From CAZTDD01 sp964612675 (GTDB taxonomy: Bacteria; Hinthialibacterota; Hinthialibacteria; Hinthialibacterales; JAKPRU01), in contig CAZTDD010000007.1 in assembly GCA_964612675.1 (NCBI GenBank), positions 1 through 64,000 on the forward strand: a stretch of 64,000 nucleotides of DNA, given 5' to 3'. Shown here piece by piece: positions 23,046-30,386 of the stretch. The position numbers and the translations under genes were made by a program. Below the pieces are notes generated by a model that made no database searches, had not been told where the DNA came from, and saw nothing but the letters and a program-made list of their open reading frames with translations. How positions within the stretch are numbered: position 1 is the stretch's first letter; each line of letters begins with the position of its first letter.

Positions 23046-25712
23046 ATGTTCAACTCATCATACACAAGGCTAATCGTGGCGCTGTTTCTACTGTCAACCA
23101 TTTGCCTCGCCGGAGAATCGGCGGAAGATTGGACGCAATTCAAAGGCGACGCGCGGCATTCGGGGAATTTGCCCGACCGCAGTATTGAAACGCCGCTCAG
23201 CCTGGTCGGAGCGGTTCCTTTGACGGACGCGATCTTCACGTCTCCTGTTGTGGCGGATGGACGTGTGTATATCGTCGATGGATCGGGTGTCGTTTTCTGT
23301 ATCGATGCGAAGACTCTGGACGTTATATGGACCTTCGAAAGCGGCGGTGGGAGCGCCAACTGCAACAATGTCTCATCGCCGGTCATAGCAGATGAGTATC
23401 TTCATTTCGGCACGATGGCCGGCATCTACTATGTCTTGGATCGAGAGAACGGAAAAGTGGTTAAGGAAATCCCGTGCGGGGAACCGATATTCAGTACGCC
23501 GGTGGCGAGTAACCGGCGTGTCTATTTCGCCACTCTCGGTTCGCAGATTTACGCGCTTGAACCGGACGGAGAAATCTGCTGGACATGGGATTACGTGAAA
23601 GAGCGGCTCGGTTTTTCGGGAAACCGTTGGAGCGGTGAGGAGTGGCGGAAACACAAGGAAGGCCGCGTAACCTGGCGCGACCAGTTTTGCTGTTCGAGAG
23701 ATATCGCGGCGGATGGAGATACTGTCGTCATCCCGGCAGGCGGCGAAACGATTTGGCTGGAGGATCGCGGAAGGAAAGCCGAACTCAAAGCGGTGGGGCT
23801 TGTGCCAAAACACGCAGGCAGCGAGAGCCCGGCTACGTTCGGTATAAGTCTCGACGAAGACGGCGCGGTCTACCGACAATGGCATCGGCGCGATAACACG
23901 GGGCGCGTGGAGGTCCTTCGTCTCAAGAACGGCGAAGTTGGAACAGACTATGTTCCCGGAACCGAAACGGCGGACGATATGCCCTGGCTGCTCAGTTTCT
24001 GTTCGGTGAGCATTCGCGGCGAGGATGTCTATCGATGCCGTCCCGAGGTAGGATTTGGTTTCTGCAAACACAGAATGGGCGGAGATTCCGCGGAATACTT
24101 GGGCGGGTATCCATCCATAGCGTCTCCAATTCTTCTGCGCGATAACGCTGTGTACGGTGGACTGGACGGAAAAGTCTACGTTGTGCCTCTTTCCGGTAAC
24201 GGGAAGGTGTGGTCGTTCGAAACAGCATTCGGGAACGCGATCAGCGCGCCTGTTGCGGTGTGCGATGGACGAGTCTATGTCTGTTGTGAGGACGGATATC
24301 TCTATATCCTCGGACCCGACGGCGAAGCCTCGTTGCCGACACGGGATCTCGGTTTGTGGAAAATCCGAAGCGCGTTTTCCGGGGAATTGGACGATCCCAA
24401 GTACGATTGGTTCACAAACTACGGCAATCTTCAGGGAACGAATTCAAACGATCAGGGGGTTGAACCGCCCTTCAAGATCAAGTGGATTCGCCGTTACGAA
24501 GGCACATTCAAACACATCCCTGTGTGTGGCGGAGACCGGATGTATACCCACACAGCGGAAGGGCAGGTTTTCGCCGTCGAGCAGGAGACCGGTCGTCTCT
24601 TATGGCGGCGCTATTTCCCAGACGTGCACGTTTCGTACACGTCACCGATCTACTACAACGGAAAACTGTTGGTGCCTCAGGCCGGACTCAAGAAATCGCG
24701 TTTGCGTTGTTTCGACGCGACCACGGGCAAGCTGTTGTGGGAAGCGCCGTTCACCGGTTCGCCCAGCTGGAGCCGTCAGCTCCCGCCGGTGATCCACAAC
24801 GGGCTCGCTATTTACCAATTCAGCACCGGAGAATATGTGGCCAAAGGGAGCGGGATTTATGTGATGCGGATGAATGAAACCGAGGAGTTGCCTGAGGAAA
24901 CTGAAGGCAGCGTAAGCTGGCTCTATAGTCATGATAATCCGTTTTATCCAAGCAGCCAGAAACCGCTCGTCCGCGCCTGGGATATCGAGACAGGCGAAGA
25001 GGTTTGGACGAGGGATTTCTCGGAATTCGGTTCCGGCGGCGATGACGCTGCGTTGTGTCTGATGGACGGCGTTCTTTATTACTCCTGTTTTTTTGGCTAT
25101 TCGGCGAGAACACGGCGAGGTCTTCCCGGCCCGAGAGGCATTACAGCCGCGATGGATCCGACCACGGGCGATATCCTGTGGCTGACTACGCAACATTCGA
25201 TCACGGCGGGGTGTAGTCTGACAGCGAGAGATGGATGCATCTATCTGGGCGGTTACAATCCGCCGAATACCCAGACCGATTACCGCTATGTCTGGTGCCT
25301 GGATGCGAAAGACGGCTCGCTGATCTGGCAATCCGACCCGCTTGTTAAAGCGATCAATGTGGTTACAGCGGGGAAGGATTTCATCTTTGCATTTGCGTAC
25401 GGGAGCTACGGTTATTTGATTGACAAAAAGACGGGGGAAGTTTTCTCCAAGTTCGACAAAGACTATGCGTGCACACGGTTTACCCTTTCGGAGCCGTACA
25501 TCATTGGTTGCAACATGGACGTGATTGATACAACGAACGGAAATGAGCTCGTTTCTTCCGGCCCGGCGGTGGATGTGCGGGAGTGTGTCGGTTCATCTGT
25601 CTCGAACGGACGAATCTTCTACACGACACAGGGCTCCGGTTTGCAGGTGTCGCAGGTGTGTGGGGACGAGGCGCGTTCGTTTGAGGCGACGTGGGAAAAG
25701 ATGAAGCAGTGA
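23046..25712 (+). CDS. Secreted PQQ-type beta-propeller repeat protein
   Basis: An 888-residue protein. Residues 1-24 are a signal peptide ending STICLAGES. The rest is a chain of propeller blades with the PQQ_2 pattern, such as SPVVADGRVYIVDGSGVVFCIDA, TPVASNRRVYFATLGSQIYALE, APVAVCDGRVYVCCEDGYLYIL and TSPIYYNGKLLVPQ. There appear to be two propellers, split near residue 455 by DPKYDWFTNYGNLQGTNSND. PQQ binding itself is not shown; many such proteins are structural or sugar-binding. The start at 23046 follows GAGAGGA. It has no close co-directional neighbour. Confidence 0.88.
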   Translation: MFNSSYTRLIVALFLLSTICLAGESAEDWTQFKGDARHSGNLPDRSIETPLSLVGAVPLTDAIFTSPVVADGRVYIVDGSGVVFCIDAKTLDVIWTFESGGGSANCNNVSSPVIADEYLHFGTMAGIYYVLDRENGKVVKEIPCGEPIFSTPVASNRRVYFATLGSQIYALEPDGEICWTWDYVKERLGFSGNRWSGEEWRKHKEGRVTWRDQFCCSRDIAADGDTVVIPAGGETIWLEDRGRKAELKAVGLVPKHAGSESPATFGISLDEDGAVYRQWHRRDNTGRVEVLRLKNGEVGTDYVPGTETADDMPWLLSFCSVSIRGEDVYRCRPEVGFGFCKHRMGGDSAEYLGGYPSIASPILLRDNAVYGGLDGKVYVVPLSGNGKVWSFETAFGNAISAPVAVCDGRVYVCCEDGYLYILGPDGEASLPTRDLGLWKIRSAFSGELDDPKYDWFTNYGNLQGTNSNDQGVEPPFKIKWIRRYEGTFKHIPVCGGDRMYTHTAEGQVFAVEQETGRLLWRRYFPDVHVSYTSPIYYNGKLLVPQAGLKKSRLRCFDATTGKLLWEAPFTGSPSWSRQLPPVIHNGLAIYQFSTGEYVAKGSGIYVMRMNETEELPEETEGSVSWLYSHDNPFYPSSQKPLVRAWDIETGEEVWTRDFSEFGSGGDDAALCLMDGVLYYSCFFGYSARTRRGLPGPRGITAAMDPTTGDILWLTTQHSITAGCSLTARDGCIYLGGYNPPNTQTDYRYVWCLDAKDGSLIWQSDPLVKAINVVTAGKDFIFAFAYGSYGYLIDKKTGEVFSKFDKDYACTRFTLSEPYIIGCNMDVIDTTNGNELVSSGPAVDVRECVGSSVSNGRIFYTTQGSGLQVSQVCGDEARSFEATWEKMKQ

Positions 25713-25780
25713 AGGGATCATTAGCGGGTCACGTTCCAAAAACGTTGACGGGTTTAATGATATGCCCTCACCCTAACCCT

Positions 25781-26014
25781 CTCCCGGCGGGAGAGGGGAA
25801 TTTCTAATGCGGCGTTTTCGATTTCCGCGACATGACGGACACAGGTGACTCTCCCGCTCTCCCGGCGGGAGAGGGGAATTTCTAGTGCGGCGTTTTCGAT
25901 TTCCGCGACATGACGGACACAGGTGACTCTCCCGCTCTCCCGGCGGGAGAGGGGAACTTCTAATGCGGCGTTTTTGATTTCCCCGACATGACGGACACAG
26001 GGGACTCTCCCGCT
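25781..26014. repeat. Three 78-base tandem repeats around a CCCTCTCCC hairpin
   Basis: Units start at 25781, 25859 and 25937 and differ at a few bases. Each contains CTCCCGGCGGGAG, a stretch with GCGGCGTTTT, and GACATGACGGACACAGG. The first unit joins a CCCTCACCCTAACCC motif at 25765. The period is a multiple of three, so one minus-strand frame stays open across the array and into the end of purL, but this does not look like a gene. The 346-base gap 25713-26058 holds nothing else. Confidence 0.85.
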
Positions 26015-26058
26015 CGTCATCTCCTCAAGAGATCGATGGCAATCGCGTGGCATCTGAA

Positions 26059-28416
26059 CTACGTAAATATCTTCCCAAGTCCATTTTCCCATTCCTCACG
26101 CATGTCGGTCACCGTGAGCCTAACGATCTCGGTTCCGTCGGTCCATTTTACACTTAATTGGCTGTCATTGGTTATTGTGCCAATACGGTTGACAGATATG
26201 CCGAAATCGCGGTAAATCGACTCCACGGCAGAGGCATCTTTTTCTCGCACTTCGAGCACAAAACCGCTCGATTCACTGAATAGGAAAAAGTCTCGACGCA
26301 AATCGGTCTCGGTCTCTGAGAGATCGATATCGAGGCCGAACCTCTTGCCGGAGTGCGCCGTCAAAACCATTTCCGCCAAAGTAACCAATAAACCGCCGTT
26401 GGAAATATCATGCGCTGCGCGCACCGCTCCTTTTTGGATCGCATCCACCGTACCGTAGATCATGCCGCGTTCCAGCTCGTATCGAACCTGTGGAATGCTG
26501 CCACTGAGTGGCGATCCGACAATTCGTTCGTAGGCGGAACCGCCCAGTTCCTCGAATCGATCACCGACTAGGAGGATCGCATTACCGGCTTCTTTCAATT
26601 CCATCGTTGTCGCTTTTGCGTAATCGTCAATCACCCCTACACAACAGATGATCGGCGAAGGAGGAATCGACACACCCGAGGCCGAGCGGTTGTAGAGCGA
26701 AACATTCCCGGAGACAAATGGGATCGGTTCTTTCGATCCGCGCGGGTCGTAGAGGTTTGTTGCGGCGTCAGAGATGCCTTTGATGCCCTCTTCGAGCGCC
26801 CAAAAATCTTCCGGGACTTCGGGGTTTCCGTAATTGAGGCAGTCGGTCAGTCCCTGCGGCCTAGCGCCGACTGCGGCGACATTCCGCATCGCTTCGGCTA
26901 CGGCTGTTGTGCCGCCGTGGAAGGGCGAGACTTTTCCATAGAATGGATTTCCATCCACGGATAGCGCCATTGCGACGGAGCTCCCGTCTACAGGCGCGAT
27001 TACCCCAGCGTCCGCTTCACCGGACCGGATGATTGCATTTCCCTGAATCTCCGTGTCGTAGTGATCGTGAATGTGATGCCGTGAGGCAATATTCGGGCTC
27101 CCAAGCAGTCGAAGGAGAATCTCACCGACGTTCTGAGGCGATGGAATGGAGGTTGCGGAGAACTCGATCTCTGGGGCGCGGCTTTGGCGATTGTATGAGA
27201 TGCCTTCGACAACGAAGTCGATTGGGAGTTCACAAACCAGATCGCCTCCGCGCGAGATCCGCATTATCGGTTCCTGGATCACCTTTCCGATCAATGACGC
27301 CCCGGCACCCGAGCAGATTCTTGGCAGTTCCCAGTCTTCGTTATAGATCTTCAGGACTTCGGGAGTGAAGTCGGGCGGGACAGCGAGCAAGTAGCGCTCT
27401 TGGGTTTCGGCACAGAGAATGACACCGCTGGGTAAATCGTCAAATGCGACGTGGACTTTGCTCAAGTCGATATCGACACCGAATCCTGCACTCGCCCCCA
27501 TCTCGGAAGACGAGCAGGCGATCCCGCCCGCGCCGAGATCTTTCATGCCGATCTCGATCCCGCGTTCGCGCGCACGTTTCCAAACTGTCTCGTTCGCTTT
27601 TCGGTGCAGAAGTACGTTCTTCAGGAACGGGTCGGGGACCTGGACAGCCCCCTTGTTCTCTTCTTCGGCATCCTGATCGAGTGTCCCGGACGCGAAGGAT
27701 GCGCCTCCCAGGCCGGTGAAATCGGTGGGTTTGCCCACCAGGATTAAGTCGTATCCGACACCGTTCGGCGGAACACGACTGTGAATAATCTCGCTTTCCT
27801 TGAGTAGGCCGATGGCGACGACATTCACCAGGCAGTTATCGTCATAGCCCGCGTCGAACACGATATCGCCGCCCAGGTTCGGGATACCGAGAGCGTTTCC
27901 GTACTGCCAGATTCCCTGAATAACGCCCTGTGCGATGGACCTCGTCCGGTCCGCGTGTTTTCCGTTCGGATCGCCGAACCGCAGCGGGTCGGCGGAGCCG
28001 ATCACACGGGATCCCATGCAGTCGACGTCCCGTACAATCCCCCCGATGCCGGTGGCGGCACCTTCAAAAGGTAGAACCTGAGACGGGTGATTGTGGCTCT
28101 CGTGGGCGATAACGATGCCGTACCGTTCGCCGTCAATGACCGCCAGTTCGATGATTCCTGCGTCTTCTTCCGGACCTTGGATCACTTTCGAGCCGGTCGT
28201 CGGGAGATACTTTTTGAGAAGGGCTTTGCTGCTTTTGTAGGAGCAGTGTTCGCTCCATTCGATGTCGAATATGAAGAGTTCCGGCAAGGTCGGCGGCCGC
28301 CCAAGTCGTTCCTTGACTCGTTTGGCCTCATCGACCGCGAGGGCGAGGCCGTGCGATTTGATCGTCTCGGCAAGTTTTGCATCGTCTTCGAAAATTTCGT
28401 TCGGCAGTGTTTCCAT
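26059..28416 (-). CDS. purL: Phosphoribosylformylglycinamidine synthase subunit PurL
   Basis: A 785-residue protein of the small PurL type. It converts FGAR to FGAM with ATP, using ammonia supplied by PurQ, in step four of purine synthesis. Visible motifs are EWSEHCSYKSSK near residue 53, VIAHESHNHPSQVLPFEGAATGIGG near 100, the ATP/Mg loop DLGAGGIACSSSEMG near 290 and C-terminal AAHDISNGGLLVTLAEM near 690. The small type normally works with PurQ and PurS. purQ is 13.8 kb away at 42197, and no purS is visible in this window. The ATG at 28416 has a modest GAGCGAG ribosome site. Confidence 0.96.
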   Translation of the reverse strand: METLPNEIFEDDAKLAETIKSHGLALAVDEAKRVKERLGRPPTLPELFIFDIEWSEHCSYKSSKALLKKYLPTTGSKVIQGPEEDAGIIELAVIDGERYGIVIAHESHNHPSQVLPFEGAATGIGGIVRDVDCMGSRVIGSADPLRFGDPNGKHADRTRSIAQGVIQGIWQYGNALGIPNLGGDIVFDAGYDDNCLVNVVAIGLLKESEIIHSRVPPNGVGYDLILVGKPTDFTGLGGASFASGTLDQDAEEENKGAVQVPDPFLKNVLLHRKANETVWKRARERGIEIGMKDLGAGGIACSSSEMGASAGFGVDIDLSKVHVAFDDLPSGVILCAETQERYLLAVPPDFTPEVLKIYNEDWELPRICSGAGASLIGKVIQEPIMRISRGGDLVCELPIDFVVEGISYNRQSRAPEIEFSATSIPSPQNVGEILLRLLGSPNIASRHHIHDHYDTEIQGNAIIRSGEADAGVIAPVDGSSVAMALSVDGNPFYGKVSPFHGGTTAVAEAMRNVAAVGARPQGLTDCLNYGNPEVPEDFWALEEGIKGISDAATNLYDPRGSKEPIPFVSGNVSLYNRSASGVSIPPSPIICCVGVIDDYAKATTMELKEAGNAILLVGDRFEELGGSAYERIVGSPLSGSIPQVRYELERGMIYGTVDAIQKGAVRAAHDISNGGLLVTLAEMVLTAHSGKRFGLDIDLSETETDLRRDFFLFSESSGFVLEVREKDASAVESIYRDFGISVNRIGTITNDSQLSVKWTDGTEIVRLTVTDMREEWENGLGKIFT

Positions 28417-28507
28417 AAGGCTCGCTCTGTTTGTTGTTTGGGTTGATCTGCACCAAGATACTCATGCACACAGAAATGGCAAGGTTGTTGGGGTTCAGAA
28501 TAAGCTC

Positions 28508-28576
28508 GGGAGGGCGAAGCTCCTGCTGAGCCGCGTAGAAGAAGAGGTCTCGGCTCAGCAGGAGCTTCGCCCTCCC
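28508..28576. repeat. Long-stem REP hairpin (GGGAGGGCGAAGC family)
   Basis: Two perfect 26-base arms (28508-28533 and 28551-28576) around a 17-base loop, upstream of purL. It is the same family as the hairpin inside the MITE at 21771 and the one at 39409. It could act as a transcription barrier between the divergent genes. Nothing else is evident in 28417-28714. Confidence 0.8.
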
Positions 28577-28714
28577 AGTGATTTCTCTCGACGCGGTTAA
28601 CGTAATGAAGCCAAATACCAGACCGGTTAGTCAGGTGTCATCCATTAACGAGCAAGACAGAGATAAGCAAGTATGGTATCCTAAATACAATGTGCTGAAA
28701 GAGGTTCTCTTCTA

Positions 28715-28912
28715 ATGAGCAAGCGGAACCGAAAGAACTTCGATTGCATCGCGTACAAGAGACGGGTCCAAGAGGAGATCTATGAAGAAACCAAGGACCT
28801 GACGATTGACGAGCAGGTAGAGTATTTCTCACGGCGAGCACAGGAAGGGCCTCTCGGGGAGTGGTGGCGGAAAATTCAGCGCAAGACGGATACAGCCGGG
28901 GCCGAGCGCTGA
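28715..28912 (+). CDS. Small charged hypothetical protein
   Basis: A 65-residue protein with FDCIAYKRRVQEEIYEETKD, then LTIDEQVEYFSRRAQEGPL and EWWRKIQRK. The helix with KxxxQExIxExTKDLT and the EYFxRxA turn looks like a family of small proteins often near PIN or other toxin genes, but no toxin is adjacent here. The ATG at 28715 is preceded by AAAGAGGTTC. Possibly an orphan antitoxin; the function is not known. Confidence 0.55.
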   Translation: MSKRNRKNFDCIAYKRRVQEEIYEETKDLTIDEQVEYFSRRAQEGPLGEWWRKIQRKTDTAGAER

Positions 28913-28963
28913 ACGCAGCTATACGAACAGCTGACAATAACACATGTTACAACAAAGGAGATC

Positions 28964-29461
28964 ATGAACAAGAAACTCGGTTTTTTCATAGCCATATTGA
29001 TCGCGATTTGTGCTTTTGCAGTTTGGAGAGGGGTGCGGCCGAGTATGCTCTATCTCTCCGACATGAAGTTTTATGTCGAGGACTATGATTGGACGGAGCC
29101 GGCCGTGGACGAAACCATCGACGGTAACCCGATCCGAATCGCGGACCATCTCTATGCCAAAGGTGTGAGCACACACGCCACGACGATTATGGAAGTTGCG
29201 GTCCCGCGATGGGCGAACCGGTTCGTCGCCGAGGTGGGGATCGATTCGCAGGTGAAAGCGGATGCGCCGTCAAGCGTGACATTCATTGTGTACGGCGATG
29301 GAGCGGTTTTGTATGAAAGCCCTGTGATGCACCCGATGGACCCGCCGCGAAGAGTGGATGTTTGGGTGGATGAGATAGACAACTTGAAACTTGTGGCGGA
29401 TGCGGGCGCCGATAATAACTCCGACCATGCCGATTGGGCGGACGCGAAGTTTGTGCGGTGA
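28964..29461 (+). CDS. Membrane-anchored NPCBM-type carbohydrate-binding protein
   Basis: A 165-residue protein. Residues 5-24 are an N-terminal anchor (LGFFIAILIAICAFAVW). Residues 35-163 match the NPCBM/NEW2 beta-sandwich: SDMKFYVEDYDW at the start, the hallmark LYAKGVSTHATTIMEVAVP near 63-81, RFVAEVGIDSQV, and LVADAGADNNSDHADWADAKF at the end. In the family this domain sits next to glycosidases and binds sugars. Here it stands alone and is joined to a lipase gene whose start lies one base after its stop. AAAGGAG precedes the ATG. Confidence 0.85.
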   Translation: MNKKLGFFIAILIAICAFAVWRGVRPSMLYLSDMKFYVEDYDWTEPAVDETIDGNPIRIADHLYAKGVSTHATTIMEVAVPRWANRFVAEVGIDSQVKADAPSSVTFIVYGDGAVLYESPVMHPMDPPRRVDVWVDEIDNLKLVADAGADNNSDHADWADAKFVR

Positions 29462-29462
29462 C

Positions 29463-30386
29463 GTGCAACCGATTCTACTCCTGCACGGATTCATGGGGTT
29501 CGTCCGAATTCTCGGAATGGAATATTTCCGTGGGATCCCACAGCACCTCAGGGAACGTGGTTATACCGTTCACACTCCACTCGTTCATCCTACTGCCTCC
29601 ATCTCGATCCGTGCCAAGCAGATTCTGGACTATCTCGAAGAGCAGGCGATAGATGAACCGGTTCACATTGTGGCGCACAGCATGGGCGGCCTGGATGCAC
29701 GCTACCTGGTTTCCCCGAACGGTCTCGATCAAGGACACCGTGTTCTCACGCTCACCACAATTGGAACCCCGCACCACGGCACACGAATCGCTTCCCTCGC
29801 GTGGTTTAGCGGCATGTACCGTCTATCGATTCTGCGTCCGATTCCATCCGTGAGTTTGCACAAGTTGGACGATGAAACACAGAGGTTTTATCGCGAGATC
29901 CGTGACAGCGAATGGACGGGGCTCTATGAATTGACGCCCACCTTTCTACAGGTGAGTTTTAACCGAGGCATCCCCGATCACCCGAATGTTCATTATTTTT
30001 CATTCGCCGGAAAGATGATGGGGATCGGTGGAGCGCCGCTTTGGGGGCCGTTGGCACTTCAATGGGTATATCTACGAGCGATGGCTGGACCGAATGACGG
30101 TCTTGTTTCCATCAATTCCTGCAAGTGGGGGCAATTTGTCCGTGTCCTCCCCGCCTCGCATCAGGATCTTATCGGACACCTTTATCCGCGAACCAGAATC
30201 CCCTTCAACCGGTTCGAGTTCTATCGAGAATTGGCCGAAGGTCTCGGGAGAGTCGAACGAGGGGAGCAAAAGACTCTATCGCCTCAGTTGCTCGACACTT
30301 TCGACACCGCACAGGGAATCAATTTCAGGGGTTCAAGCAGCCCGGATGGCAGCGGTTCCCAGGATGACGCGTCAAACGGTTTATAA
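29463..30386 (+). CDS. Alpha/beta-hydrolase, triacylglycerol-lipase-like
   Basis: I chose GTG at 29463, one base after the NPCBM stop; upstream sequence belongs to the other gene. The 307-residue protein has the lipase oxyanion stretch ILLLHGFMGF at 3-12, the nucleophile elbow AHSMGGLDARYL near residue 72 with Ser in HSMGG, TIGTPHHGTRIASL near 100, NDGLVSINS near 205 (Asp), and HQDLIGH near 230 (His). No signal peptide is present in this reading. The last 30 residues overlap the convergent GH106-type gene by 103 bases and are probably a non-conserved tail. Confidence 0.82.
   Translation: MQPILLLHGFMGFVRILGMEYFRGIPQHLRERGYTVHTPLVHPTASISIRAKQILDYLEEQAIDEPVHIVAHSMGGLDARYLVSPNGLDQGHRVLTLTTIGTPHHGTRIASLAWFSGMYRLSILRPIPSVSLHKLDDETQRFYREIRDSEWTGLYELTPTFLQVSFNRGIPDHPNVHYFSFAGKMMGIGGAPLWGPLALQWVYLRAMAGPNDGLVSINSCKWGQFVRVLPASHQDLIGHLYPRTRIPFNRFEFYRELAEGLGRVERGEQKTLSPQLLDTFDTAQGINFRGSSSPDGSGSQDDASNGL

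Noticed and set aside
25754..26092. 112-residue minus-strand open frame over the 78-base repeats
   Set aside because: It is open only because the repeat period is a multiple of three. It overlaps the end of purL and has no ribosome site or protein-like sequence outside the repeat.
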